Positions 26,219 to 34,643 of a stretch of 64,000 nt of DNA are shown here, piece by piece. The DNA comes from Haladaptatus caseinilyticus (GTDB lineage: Archaea; Halobacteriota; Halobacteria; Halobacteriales; Haladaptataceae): contig NZ_CP111036.1 in the NCBI RefSeq assembly GCF_026248685.1, positions 806,001 to 870,000 of the forward strand. The letters are read 5' to 3'. Made by a program: the position numbers and the translations under genes. The notes beneath the pieces were generated by a model. The model was given only the letters and a program-made list of their open reading frames with translations, did not search any database and was not told the DNA's origin. The stretch's first letter is position 1. Each line of letters opens with the position of its first letter.

Positions 26219-27574
26219 ATGCTCGACAGGAAGTATATTAGGGACCATCCCGACGAAGTCCGAGCGGCCCTCGAAAATCGAGGCGCCGACGTGGACGTAG
26301 ACGAGTTCCTCGACCTGGACGAAGAGTGGCGAGAACTGAAGGCGCGGGGCGACGACCTGCGCCACGAACGAAACGAGGTCAGCCGAAGTATCGGCGACCT
26401 GAAACAGGAAGGCAAGGAGGAGGAAGCACAGGAAGCCATCGAACGTTCGAGCGACCTCAAAGCCGAGTTAGAGGAGGTCGAAGCGCGCGCCGACGAACTC
26501 GATACGAAACTCGAAGAGCGAATCCTCGAAATCCCGAACGTTCCACACGAGAGCGTCCCGGTCGGCGAGGACGAAGCGGACAACGAGGAGGTTCGCAGGG
26601 AAGGCTTCGACGACCTGCGTGACCTACCTGAAGAGATTATCCCGCACTACGATCTCGGCGAGGAGTTAGAAATCATCGACGAGGCACGCGGAGCAAAAGT
26701 CTCGGGCAGTGGCTTTTACTTCCTCAAGGGAGACGGTGCGCGACTCGAACACGCGCTCATCCAGTTCATGCTGGAGGTTCACCGCGAACAGGAGTACGTG
26801 GACGTATTCCCACCGGTACCGGTCGATAGCGAGGCGATGACCGGGACGGGACAGCTGCCGAAGTTCGCCGACGATGCGTATAAAATCGAGGGCGACGACC
26901 TCTGGCTCTGCCCGACGGCCGAAGTACCGGTGACGAACATGTACGCCGGGGACATCCTCCTGCGTGAAGACCTCCCACTAAAGCATCAGGCCTACACGCC
27001 GAACTTCCGCCGAGAGGCAGGCGAACACGGTGTGGCGACGCGGGGAATCGTTCGTGTCCATCAGTTCAACAAGGTCGAGCTGGTCAACTTCGTCGAACCG
27101 GAGGAAAGCTACGACCGGTTGGAGGGACTGCTCGCGGAGGCCGAGGAGGTCCTTCAGAAACTCGGCTTGCCGTACCGTATTCTCAACCTCTGTACGGGCG
27201 ACCTCACTTTCTCGTCGGCAAAGACCTACGACATCGAGGTCTGGGCACCCGGCGACGACATGGAAGACGGTCCCGAAGCAGGTGGCAGATGGCTCGAAGT
27301 CTCGTCGGCCTCGAACTTCGAGGACTTCCAAGCCCGTCGGGCAGGACTGCGCTACCGCCCCGAACGTCACGAGTCGACGGAGTATCTCCACACCTTGAAC
27401 GCCTCGGGAACTGCCGTCGGTCGCGTGATGGTCGCGCTTCTCGAATACTACCAGAACGACGACGGTACCGTGACGGTCCCCGAAGTCCTGCGTCCCTACA
27501 TGGGTGGACAGGAAGTCATCGAGGGCCACGAACCGGTCGGCGAGAGCGCCCTCGGGTCGGGCGACAAAGAGTAA
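26219..27574 (+). CDS. serS: Seryl-tRNA synthetase
   Basis: A 451-residue class II synthetase of the usual (bacterial-like) type. The N-terminus MLDRKYIRDHPDEV leads into the long coiled-coil arm (about 30-105), which clasps the tRNA-Ser long variable arm. Motif 2 holds NFRREAGEHG and RVHQFNKVE, and motif 3 is near LNASGTAVGRVMVALLEYYQ. Length is standard. It charges tRNA-Ser with serine. No operon partner is evident. Confidence 0.97.
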   Translation: MLDRKYIRDHPDEVRAALENRGADVDVDEFLDLDEEWRELKARGDDLRHERNEVSRSIGDLKQEGKEEEAQEAIERSSDLKAELEEVEARADELDTKLEERILEIPNVPHESVPVGEDEADNEEVRREGFDDLRDLPEEIIPHYDLGEELEIIDEARGAKVSGSGFYFLKGDGARLEHALIQFMLEVHREQEYVDVFPPVPVDSEAMTGTGQLPKFADDAYKIEGDDLWLCPTAEVPVTNMYAGDILLREDLPLKHQAYTPNFRREAGEHGVATRGIVRVHQFNKVELVNFVEPEESYDRLEGLLAEAEEVLQKLGLPYRILNLCTGDLTFSSAKTYDIEVWAPGDDMEDGPEAGGRWLEVSSASNFEDFQARRAGLRYRPERHESTEYLHTLNASGTAVGRVMVALLEYYQNDDGTVTVPEVLRPYMGGQEVIEGHEPVGESALGSGDKE

Positions 27575-27629
27575 AACGATCGTTTCACTTTTCAGAAAGT
27601 ATTCAGCAGTGGTTAGGGTAACAACAGGT

Positions 27630-28046
27630 ATGCGACGCCGAACGGTTCTCGCTCTCAGCGCGACCCTTTCAATCAGTGGCTGTGTCGGAGGCCACTCCGC
27701 GATTCCGGAGACGGAATCGAACACGACAGATGAAATATCGAGTACTACCACACCAGCGAACCGAACCTACCGGGAGTGCTCGCTTCGGATGATTCAGTAC
27801 AGTAGGTTTCCCGAGCCGGTACGGGAGGAAATCGATACCACACTCGCGGATGGAACATACACTGCCGAAAAAATCCTCCTTCGGGAAACGATGGATATCG
27901 AGGATGGGTACGTGCTCAAAGAGCAGGTATACTACGCTCCGAGCATCGACATGGACGTGCTGATTTCAGACGACGAAATCGAGAGGGTGCAGGCCGTCGC
28001 GGATAGACCGCTGTGTCGATTCGGACTGACGACAACCACGGCATAA
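27630..28046 (+). CDS. Putative Tat lipoprotein, unknown function
   Basis: A 138-residue protein. The N-terminus MRRRTVLALSATLSISGC has a twin arginine, a short hydrophobic core and a lipobox ending in C18, as in haloarchaeal Tat lipoproteins. A Thr/Ser-rich linker follows, then a compact domain (about 50-138) with two cysteines. The domain is not recognised. It starts 55 bases after serS, but a functional link is not evident. Confidence 0.75.
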   Translation: MRRRTVLALSATLSISGCVGGHSAIPETESNTTDEISSTTTPANRTYRECSLRMIQYSRFPEPVREEIDTTLADGTYTAEKILLRETMDIEDGYVLKEQVYYAPSIDMDVLISDDEIERVQAVADRPLCRFGLTTTTA

Positions 28047-28066
28047 GTCGACAATCGATTTCACCC

Positions 28067-28939
28067 CTACTCGTATGTCAAGGTCATCCCGCCGTCGAAC
28101 AGTAAATCGCCGCCGTTCAGGTGTTTCGCGTGTTTCGAGAAGCCGAAGACGAACAGGTTGGCGACGTCGACGGGTTCCATCATCTCCGTACTTCGGGCTT
28201 GGCCGAGCATGACGTCCTCGACGACTTCATCGACGGAGATTCCGCGTTGGTCTGCCGTATCCGGAATCTGGTCCGTGACGAGCGGCGTCTTCACGTAGCC
28301 CGTGCTAACCGAGAACGAACGAATCGAGCCGCCGCCCTCTGCCGCAATGGATTGAGTGAGTCCGCGAAGGCCGAACTTCGAGACGTTGTAGGCAACCTTG
28401 TCCGCGGTGACGTAGTGGCCGTGAACCGAACACATGTTGCCGATACAGCCCACGCCATCGTCGGTCGCACGAATGTGGGGAAGACAGCGTTTGGTGAGGT
28501 ACAGCGGCGCTCTGAGCATGATGTCGTGAATGGTGTCGTATGTCTCCATCGGGAACTCCTCGATGGAGTCGATGTGTTGCATCCCGGCGATGTTGGCGAG
28601 GTAACGAATCGTGCCGTAGTCGGCGGCCGTATCGACGATTCGGTCGAGGTCGTCATCTTCAGTCAGGTCGGCGGTGACACCCTCGAACTCGCCGGCGAGT
28701 TCGAGTTCAGCGATTCGTTCCGCGGTTCCGTCGAGGCCGGACTCGTCGATGTCGGTTCCGACGACAGTCAATCCGTTCGCGGCCGTCGCAATGGCAGTCG
28801 AACGCCCGATCCCGGAGCCGGCGCCGGTCACGATACAAACGCTGTCCGTCGTAAAGTGGTCGTCATCGACAGTGAGAAGATCGTCGGTCGTCGTCTCCGG
28901 CGGGGAGATTCGGTCGTCCGCCTCCTGTGGGCCAGTCAT
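28067..28939 (-). CDS. Short-chain dehydrogenase/reductase (SDR)
   Basis: A 290-residue SDR. The cofactor motif TGAGSGIG is at about 39-46, NIAG follows, and the catalytic Ser and YNVSK (Y and K) are in place. The ending NGGDLLFDGGMTLTYE is typical of classical SDRs. It probably oxidises a hydroxy acid or alcohol with NAD(P); a 3-hydroxybutyrate-type substrate is a guess. The start is ATG 28939; the open frame to 29020 spans the promoter. The promoter element at 28967-28993 is shared with the symporter operon, which suggests common control. Confidence 0.88.
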   Translation of the reverse strand: MTGPQEADDRISPPETTTDDLLTVDDDHFTTDSVCIVTGAGSGIGRSTAIATAANGLTVVGTDIDESGLDGTAERIAELELAGEFEGVTADLTEDDDLDRIVDTAADYGTIRYLANIAGMQHIDSIEEFPMETYDTIHDIMLRAPLYLTKRCLPHIRATDDGVGCIGNMCSVHGHYVTADKVAYNVSKFGLRGLTQSIAAEGGGSIRSFSVSTGYVKTPLVTDQIPDTADQRGISVDEVVEDVMLGQARSTEMMEPVDVANLFVFGFSKHAKHLNGGDLLFDGGMTLTYE

Positions 28940-28966
28940 TCGTGAGATAGTGAAGGGAGTCAGTAG

Positions 28967-28993
28967 GCGAAAAATAGCGGGTTGATATGTAAA
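28967..28993 (-). promoter_or_regulatory. Shared promoter element, copy 1 (SDR gene)
   Basis: Read on the plus strand, GCGAAAAATA, two variable bases and GGGTTGATATGTAAA recur at 32498-32524 with 25 of 27 bases identical. On the minus strand it reads as an upstream box TTTACATATCAACCC followed by TATTTTTCGC, the probable TATA box, which ends 27 bases before the SDR ATG. The same spacing (25 bases) is seen at the second copy. Confidence 0.75.
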
Positions 28994-29002
28994 ATCAACC
29001 CG
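28978..29002. promoter_or_regulatory. Perfect 9-base inverted repeat, candidate operator
   Basis: CGGGTTGAT (28978-28986), a 7-base spacer ATGTAAA and ATCAACCCG (28994-29002) form a perfect inverted repeat. It lies just upstream of the SDR TATA box and between the SDR and HTH_10 regulator promoters. The symporter promoter at 32498-32524 keeps only the left half (GGGTTGAT). It is a candidate binding site for the neighbouring regulator. Confidence 0.65.
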
Positions 29003-29050
29003 GATGGTACGTGTCGCCATCTATTTCCGTCATGAACGATGAGATAGGAT

Positions 29051-29776
29051 ATGATTTCGGTAACAATGGACATGGTACAGTATGACTGTCCATATATCGA
29101 CGTCACCGACGACGTCGACGTGTCCTTCCACACCATGCACTGGGATTTCAACACCGCCCAGCAGAAGTTAGAAACGAGAATTCTCGTGACCGGGGACGAC
29201 CGTGGTGCGCTAACGAACGGCCTCAACGCGCTTCAGAACCACGACAGAACGCTGGGATTCGAGCTGCTCTCCCGCCGCGAGAATACGGCAGTAATCAAAT
29301 CGTTTATCGGGCAGACGAACGCGATGCGGACCATTCGGGAACACGACGGCTACATCACCGGCCCGTTTCAAATCAGCGGGGGGAGTGAACTCTGGAGCGT
29401 CGGCTTCGACACCGCGGACAACACCGACAACGCCCTCGCCGAATTGGAGGTCGGAAACGACTTTCACGTCGAGAGCCGAAACGCCACGTCGTTCGAGGAC
29501 TATCTCGACGTTATCCAGCATCTCGGGACGGCGAAAGACGTCCTCGATGGCTGTCGAGAACTGTCCGAACGGGAACGCCAGACGCTCAAACGAGCCGTCG
29601 ATGGGGGGTACTTCCGGACGCCACGGAACGCGACGCTCGGAACGCTGGCTGAAGAGTTCGATATCTCGAAAACCGCGGCCTCGAAGAACCTTCGACGAGC
29701 CGAAGCGAAGATCCTCGAACGTATCGTATCCGCATTCCCGGACGTCGAGGACGATGCCGTGTTGGGCCGCGAATAG
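29051..29776 (+). CDS. Bat-type HTH_10 transcription regulator
   Basis: A 241-residue protein with the C-terminal HTH_10 (bacterio-opsin activator) domain at about 178-232 (ELSERERQTLKRAVDGGYF, TLGTLAEEFDISKTAASKNLRRAE). The N-terminal 170 residues are a sensor-like part without a known ligand. A TATA-like CTATTTCC at 29021-29028 lies about 27 bases before ATG 29051, so the RNA would be leaderless; ATGs at 29066 and 29072 are alternatives. It is divergent from the SDR gene and convergent with the symporter operon, and is the best candidate to control both. Confidence 0.88.
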   Translation: MISVTMDMVQYDCPYIDVTDDVDVSFHTMHWDFNTAQQKLETRILVTGDDRGALTNGLNALQNHDRTLGFELLSRRENTAVIKSFIGQTNAMRTIREHDGYITGPFQISGGSELWSVGFDTADNTDNALAELEVGNDFHVESRNATSFEDYLDVIQHLGTAKDVLDGCRELSERERQTLKRAVDGGYFRTPRNATLGTLAEEFDISKTAASKNLRRAEAKILERIVSAFPDVEDDAVLGRE

Positions 29777-29817
29777 CGACGAATAGCCGCGAACGGGCGG
29801 CCGTTCGAAAGCCGAAA

Positions 29818-30309
29818 TCAGAGGAGTCCGGATACGGTTTCGATTTCGATATCGACGTGTGAGAGTCGAGCGTCGTTTTGGAGCGTTTCGACGTCACCTA
29901 CCTGCGGGTCCGCTGATTTCGTCGCGCGAAGTTCGAACGATTCGGACGAATCACCTTCGCGCCACGTCACGGTAACCGTCGCACGTCGAAACAGGGAGCC
30001 CTCCCGAAGCCGAATCGACTGCAGCGAATCGAGCGGAACGGCGAAGTTCCGCTCGCTGAGCGTCCGGGCCCGTTCGGGAGACAGTTCCGTGATTTCTCTG
30101 CGACCGCGTTCGCCAGTGTCTGCTCGCAAGAGCAATGATTTGAACGATTCGCCGACGAAACACCAGACGAGTCGCTCGTCGGTCACGAGCAGTTCCCAGT
30201 ATTCCATCGACGTGGGGCGCTGGCGGAACCACTGCGTAAGGTGTGCGAGCAACTCTTCCGAGGAGTCGTCCCGTGGCTCGTTCATACCGTTGTTTCGTAT
30301 CATAGCCAT
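29818..30309 (-). CDS. PH-like domain protein of unknown function
   Basis: A 163-residue soluble acidic protein. The pattern YWELLVTDERLVWCFVG, then VPLDSLQSIRLREGSLFRR and TVTVTWREG, resembles bacterial PH-like (bPH) domains, which is inference from strand pattern only. The frame starts at ATG 30309, one base after the symporter stop, so it is probably the third gene of that operon; ATGs at 30303 and 30285 are other possible starts. A role with the symporter is possible but not shown. Confidence 0.65.
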   Translation of the reverse strand: MAMIRNNGMNEPRDDSSEELLAHLTQWFRQRPTSMEYWELLVTDERLVWCFVGESFKSLLLRADTGERGRREITELSPERARTLSERNFAVPLDSLQSIRLREGSLFRRATVTVTWREGDSSESFELRATKSADPQVGDVETLQNDARLSHVDIEIETVSGLL

Positions 30310-30310
30310 A

Positions 30311-31882
30311 TTATCGTTCCAAGAGGATGCCGATATCTTCCGGAACCGTCGCCCGTTCCTGCGTCACGATCGAGACGCCGACGAAGAGCGCAATCGTAAC
30401 CAAGAGCGCGACCGTTCCGACCGGAAACGAACCGGGGAACGGGTAGAGGTTCGTGACGGTCGTGCTGAGTTCCGAGAGTCCAACAGTGTCCGCGATTCGC
30501 GGAACCGCGCTGTAGAACACGTTGACCGTCAACCCACCGACGAGGGCGGCAATTGCGCCCTCCTTCGTCGCCCCTTTCCAGTTCAGTCCGAGAGCCGCGA
30601 TGGCAAAGAACGCCGCCGCAAAGAATCCCCACCCGATGGTTCCGAGGATGCCGACCAACGTCTCCGAAAAATACACGATGAGCGTCGATGCGACGGTGAG
30701 TCCCGCGAGTGCGATCTGTGTCACGCGAAGTTCCGTCGTATCGTCGTCGATGGGGCGACCGAGTGCACGCGGAATGTCACGGGAGACTGCCGCCGCGCCG
30801 ATGTTCAGGAACGAGTCGCTGGTACTCATGATGGCCGCCAACAGTGCTGCCAAGATGAGTCCGGCCACGACGCCGGGTGTGTGTTCGAGGACGAACACCG
30901 GGCCGACGATGGACGGGCTTTTCGGTGCGGCAGTCCGTCCAGCTTCGACCATCGCACGCATCGACAGACCGGTCGAGAACGCGAGAAGGCTCGAAATCGC
31001 ATACGTCACGGCGGCGATGGGCGCACCCCAACGGAGGATTTTGAGGTTGCGGCTCATGTAAAACTTGGTGATGAGGTGTGGCTGTCCGGCCGCACCGACC
31101 GAGAAGAGGATCCACCAGCCAAGCGCAGTGAAGATAGTCGCAGTGGGTGCGCCGAGTGCACCGAAGGGCGAGACGAACGCAGGGTCCGCGCTCGCGAGGT
31201 TTCGTGAAATCGACCCCATACCGCCCCCGAACGAGAGCGCGAAGGCGAAGACGAACACCGAACCGACGATCATCGTGATGGCTTGCACGAAGTCAGTCCA
31301 GACCCCCGCGATCATGCCGCCGAGCATGCTGTAGAGTAGAAGGATGGTCGCGCCGATGAGGAGGCCCCACATAACCGGCAGGCCGAATATCGCCCGCATG
31401 ACGTACTGGAGTGCGGCGAGATTGGTCGCCAGGTACGCCATCACGCCGACGATGACCGCGACCGCGGTCAGTCCACGAACCCACGCGCTTTCGTACCGGA
31501 CGTACATTCCGTCCGCGAGCGTCATCACATCGCGAATGTCAGCCAGCAGGCGCATTCGCTTCGCCAGCAAAACCCACGTGACGATGAAACCCAACGGGGC
31601 CGTGAAGAAAATCCACAGCGCCGTCGTCCCGAACTCGTAGACCAGTTCGGGTCCGCCGACGAAGCCAAACCCGGACTGGATGACCGAAAACGCAGTCAGC
31701 GCGAGCACCCACGTTCCGATACTTTTTCCGGTAATGAGGAAGTCTTCGGTACTCTCGGTCTGCAGATAGCCCCACACACCGATAGCCAACACCATCAGCA
31801 GATAGGCACCGCCGAAAAGAATGACGTACGGGCTGTCGGTGACTGGGATTTCCTGAAGGGGAACCATCGGGAGGGAGGTCAT
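30311..31882 (-). CDS. Sodium:solute symporter (SSS family)
   Basis: A 523-residue membrane protein with about 13 helices. The SSS signature is seen in TEDFLITGKSIGTWVLALTAFS and in GGPELVYEFG near the N-terminus, and LAAIMSTSDSFLNIGAAAVSRDI in the middle carries the conserved serine/threonine sodium-site region. Monocarboxylates, amino acids and sugars are known substrates of the family. The gene overlaps the upstream small membrane gene by four bases (ATGA), a typical arrangement for SSS carriers with a small partner. The promoter is at 32498-32524. Confidence 0.92.
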   Translation of the reverse strand: MTSLPMVPLQEIPVTDSPYVILFGGAYLLMVLAIGVWGYLQTESTEDFLITGKSIGTWVLALTAFSVIQSGFGFVGGPELVYEFGTTALWIFFTAPLGFIVTWVLLAKRMRLLADIRDVMTLADGMYVRYESAWVRGLTAVAVIVGVMAYLATNLAALQYVMRAIFGLPVMWGLLIGATILLLYSMLGGMIAGVWTDFVQAITMIVGSVFVFAFALSFGGGMGSISRNLASADPAFVSPFGALGAPTATIFTALGWWILFSVGAAGQPHLITKFYMSRNLKILRWGAPIAAVTYAISSLLAFSTGLSMRAMVEAGRTAAPKSPSIVGPVFVLEHTPGVVAGLILAALLAAIMSTSDSFLNIGAAAVSRDIPRALGRPIDDDTTELRVTQIALAGLTVASTLIVYFSETLVGILGTIGWGFFAAAFFAIAALGLNWKGATKEGAIAALVGGLTVNVFYSAVPRIADTVGLSELSTTVTNLYPFPGSFPVGTVALLVTIALFVGVSIVTQERATVPEDIGILLER

Positions 31883-32472
31883 CGATGCTCACCTCCTTTC
31901 GCCCCTGACGATTCACCGTTCGTACTGTGGTTTCCTTCCCCGTGGTTGCCGTCCGGCGAGGGCCGTCGTGCATCGCTCGCGCCACCATCCGGTTCGGTTC
32001 GAGCCACGGAAAGCGGGAACTGCTTGCGCCGTTGTACTTGCCGAACGTCGCCCATGATATCGTCCACGACATCGTCGCTCCCGATGCTGGGGAAAACGAG
32101 GGCGTAGTAGAACGCGCCGAGAAGCGGCAACAGCCACAGGAAGACGAAGTAGGCCAGCGTCGGGACGGGGAGACCGAGCATGTAGGTGTACTCGGTCACA
32201 CCGGGATTCCACTGAAGCCAAATAATCGTGAATCCGGCCACGAAAATCGCGGCCAGACCGACCAGCAACCACGTGTACGGGGCGAGGTCGAGTTCGTCGC
32301 CGTGTCGCTCGATGGACGAGGCACCGAAGTTTGCGACGATGAACAGTGCCGCGAGGTACGAAAATACCAGATAGTTCTCGATCGCCGCGGAAACTAACAG
32401 TGCGACCGCTAGTACGGCTATCGTGCCCATTACCCTGTTTCGTGCGCCGAGCGTTGTTCGTGAGGACGCCAT
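31879..32472 (-). CDS. Small membrane partner of SSS symporter
   Basis: A 197-residue protein with about four to five helices (14-30, 35-50, 65-85, 100-125) and a hydrophilic tail rich in G, S, D and N (140-197). Small membrane proteins encoded just before SSS carriers (DUF485, DUF3311 or DUF4212 types) are known, and this one fits that position, although I cannot assign a family. The start ATG 32472 is 25 bases after the shared promoter element. Confidence 0.75.
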   Translation of the reverse strand: MASSRTTLGARNRVMGTIAVLAVALLVSAAIENYLVFSYLAALFIVANFGASSIERHGDELDLAPYTWLLVGLAAIFVAGFTIIWLQWNPGVTEYTYMLGLPVPTLAYFVFLWLLPLLGAFYYALVFPSIGSDDVVDDIMGDVRQVQRRKQFPLSVARTEPDGGASDARRPSPDGNHGEGNHSTNGESSGAKGGEHR

Positions 32473-32497
32473 CTTGTATGGACCAGGGTACCAAATA

Positions 32498-32524
32498 GCG
32501 AAAAATAATGGGTTGATATGTAAA
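32498..32524 (-). promoter_or_regulatory. Shared promoter element, copy 2 (symporter operon)
   Basis: GCGAAAAATA, AT and GGGTTGATATGTAAA on the plus strand match 28967-28993 at 25 of 27 positions. Read toward the gene it is TTTACATATCAACCC followed by the TATA-like TATTTTTCGC, 25 bases before ATG 32472. Flanking bases differ from copy 1, so the match is confined to the promoter. Confidence 0.75.
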
Positions 32525-32546
32525 CGGACGCTGACACGGCCTCCGG

Positions 32547-32873
32547 TTATTCCGCCCGTGTCCGGATGTTCGTAATCCGGCCGTCGACGAGGGTGAACTC
32601 GTCCTCGAACGTAAACAGTTCCTCACCGTCGGAATCGAGGAGACGACCCTCCACGACGGTCGTCGTCCCGTTCCCCGAGACGCTCGAAATCTCGTGTGTC
32701 GTGCGCTTGTTCGGTCGGTCGTCGCGCATGAAGGTCACGAGCGTTTCCCGCCCATCGATGGTTCGGTCGGGGCGGTCGTGAACGACATCCGGTGCGAGCA
32801 ATCCCTCGAACGTTTCGTAGTCGTGCGCATCGATAGCGTCGTAATAGCCGCGAACGACCACCTCGGAGTCCAT
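32547..32873 (-). CDS. SnoaL-like (NTF2 fold) protein
   Basis: A 108-residue protein with the SnoaL/NTF2-like pattern: a first helix VVVRGYYDAIDAHDYETFEGLLAPDVVHDRP and paired strands THEISSVSGNGTTTVVEGRL and FTFEDEFTLVDGRITNIRTRAE near the end. Members are small cyclases, isomerases or ligand-binding proteins. No catalytic assignment is possible. It lies beyond the symporter promoter on the same strand and is a separate unit. Confidence 0.82.
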   Translation of the reverse strand: MDSEVVVRGYYDAIDAHDYETFEGLLAPDVVHDRPDRTIDGRETLVTFMRDDRPNKRTTHEISSVSGNGTTTVVEGRLLDSDGEELFTFEDEFTLVDGRITNIRTRAE

Positions 32874-33223
32874 ACGCGGGGGAACGGGAACGACCCTCTT
32901 TAGCGTCCCGGCACGGAAACGGGAGCAGCCACGGCGATTTGGGAGCGCTATTGATCGGTATGGAGGGATGGATGATTCACAATAGCAGTCATAGAAACGG
33001 CTTTACACCGTCTTTCGAAACTGACGTGCGCCGGGGAGACCCGGTCGATCAGTACTCCAAGAGGATTTCGTTTCCATATTGCCCCGTGCATCACGGGGCG
33101 CTCATCTTCCGCACTCCTTTCCCCAGAGCGACTTCCAACGCAATTTCGTGAGGGACGATTCTGTCTCCATGACACGGTTCCCTACCACGCTGTTTTTGGG
33201 CGACCCCTTCCAACTGCGCACCA
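32874..33223. other. Intergenic stretch with a strong hairpin
   Basis: About 350 bases without a convincing gene. GCCCCGTG (33081-33088), CAT and CACGGGGC (33092-33099) form a perfect 8-base stem with a 3-base loop. No transposase fragment is evident. The minus-strand frames here (for example 32948-33175) are not halophile-like. The tsr3 promoter probably lies near 33185-33195 (CTGTTTTTGG). Confidence 0.5.
33081..33099. repeat. Perfect 8-base inverted repeat (hairpin)
   Basis: GCCCCGTG CAT CACGGGGC. It lies 120 bases before tsr3 and away from any stop codon. It could be an RNA hairpin or the end of a decayed mobile element; nothing else supports either. Confidence 0.6.
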
Positions 33224-33733
33224 GTGAGACTCCACGTCCGGTACGAGGGTGACGACGACCCGAAGAAATGTACGGCCCGGAAACTCGCGCGGTTCGACCT
33301 TACCGAACTGCACCGTTCGAGTCGGGCGACACCATACGGAATCGTGCTCAATCCGCACGCCGAGCAGGCACTCTCGCCCGCAGACAAGGAGGAGAGCCAG
33401 AATCTCGTCGCGCTCGACTGTTCGTGGAAGAGCGCCGAAACGGCTCTCTTCGAGATGCCGGGAATCCATCGGGCACTGCCGTTTCTCGTCGCGGCGAATC
33501 CGGTCAACTACGGGAAGCCCTTTCAGTTGAACACCGTGGAGGCGTTCGCCGCCGGGTTGTGCATCCTCGGCGAACGAGACCATGCCGAGGAAATCCTCTC
33601 GAAGTTCAGATGGGGCGAGACGTTTCTCGAATTGAACGACGAACCGCTTCGCCGATACGCCGACTGTACGGATTCGAGCGAGGTGGTCGCAGTACAGCAG
33701 GAGTATCTGGACGCAGGCGATTCGGACGAGTAA
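33224..33733 (+). CDS. tsr3: Tsr3, 16S/18S rRNA aminocarboxypropyltransferase (DUF367)
   Basis: A 169-residue DUF367 protein with a GTG start at 33224. Conserved segments are [41 protein letters not shown] and [19 protein letters not shown]. The family transfers the aminocarboxypropyl group of S-adenosylmethionine to small-subunit rRNA (the acp3 modification). Length is normal for archaea. The gene is followed 75 bases later by rpl40e, also a ribosome gene. Confidence 0.94.
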   Translation: MRLHVRYEGDDDPKKCTARKLARFDLTELHRSSRATPYGIVLNPHAEQALSPADKEESQNLVALDCSWKSAETALFEMPGIHRALPFLVAANPVNYGKPFQLNTVEAFAAGLCILGERDHAEEILSKFRWGETFLELNDEPLRRYADCTDSSEVVAVQQEYLDAGDSDE

Positions 33734-33808
33734 CCGGACGAAGCGACGAACGACTTCCGACGCGGCAACTCAAAAACGTTTAAACGCGCGGGGAAGAAAA
33801 CGCTCCGT

Positions 33809-33958
33809 ATGGCCAGTTTCGACGCAGCGGAAAAACGGACGCTCGAAAAGATGATCTGCATGCGCTGTAACGCTCGCAACCCACAGCGAGCCCAGCAGTG
33901 CCGAAAATGCGGCTACAACAAACTCCGCCCGAAGAGCAAGGAATCGCGAAGCGCATAA
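33809..33958 (+). CDS. rpl40e: 50S ribosomal protein L40e
   Basis: A 49-residue protein starting [20 protein letters not shown]. Four cysteines in CMRC (17-20) and CRKC (31-34) form a zinc ribbon, and the tail is basic (KLRPKSKES). Length and motifs are those of archaeal L40e. It is too short for most gene finders. A TTTAAACGCG run lies about 27-31 bases before the ATG and fits a TATA box, so the RNA is near-leaderless. Confidence 0.96.
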   Translation: MASFDAAEKRTLEKMICMRCNARNPQRAQQCRKCGYNKLRPKSKESRSA

Positions 33959-33993
33959 TCCGAGCAGATTTTTATCACACATCGACCGAAGAG

Positions 33994-34533
33994 CTACGCG
34001 TCTCGGTCGAACCACTCGTCTTCGAGAATCGCATACAGTTCGACATCGACGTACTCGCCGTCCAAAAATTCGGCTTCGACGTGCGTACTTTCGTGGCGGA
34101 ACCCGAGCTTTTCCCAGATTCGCGCTGACCCGACGTTGGCGGAAAAGACGTGCGCAACCACGCGGTGGTGGCGACGTTCGCGGAAGGCGTAGTCGGTAAT
34201 GAGCCGACTGGCCTCGGTACCGTAGCCCTCGCCCCAAAATTCCTCGGCGAGGAAGATGGCGACTTCCGCGTTGACACCCTTCGAATCCTCCGGATAGAGT
34301 CCGACGATGCCCATCGGTTCCCCGTCGCGACAGATGAGGAGATGTGTGGTTTCGTCGTCGGATGCTTTTTCTTCGTACCACTCCCGCTCTCGGTGGCCGT
34401 TGACTGGCGACCGGTTGCCGAGATACTGGCGGACTGCGCGGTCGTTGACCGTCGTTTGGAGGAAGTCCAAATCTTCCTCTTCGACCGTTCTGAGGTCGAT
34501 TCTATCGCCGGATAGAAAGACAGGTCCGGGCAT
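33994..34533 (-). CDS. GNAT family N-acetyltransferase (RimJ/RimL type)
   Basis: A 179-residue acetyltransferase. GDRIDLRTVEEEDLDFL opens the domain. The acetyl-CoA loop is EEFWGEGYGTEASRLITDYAF (the RxxGxG-type position), and NVGSARIWEKLGFRHES is the usual RimJ/RimL C-terminal motif. It would acetylate a protein N-terminus or small amine; the target is unknown. It is convergent with rpl40e and stands alone. Confidence 0.9.
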   Translation of the reverse strand: MPGPVFLSGDRIDLRTVEEEDLDFLQTTVNDRAVRQYLGNRSPVNGHREREWYEEKASDDETTHLLICRDGEPMGIVGLYPEDSKGVNAEVAIFLAEEFWGEGYGTEASRLITDYAFRERRHHRVVAHVFSANVGSARIWEKLGFRHESTHVEAEFLDGEYVDVELYAILEDEWFDRDA

Positions 34534-34643
34534 ATACTGAGGTGACGAAGATCGACGCGAAAAGCGTTCGTGAGAGATAGTAGCAAACTCGACGAGTGAG
34601 TTGTGGAGTTCCCCGATTTTCCCGCCACGGATTCATGCCGACG

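Noticed and set aside
33182-33583. Minus-strand open frame of 133 residues
   Set aside because: It overlaps tsr3, which has the conserved DUF367 segments.
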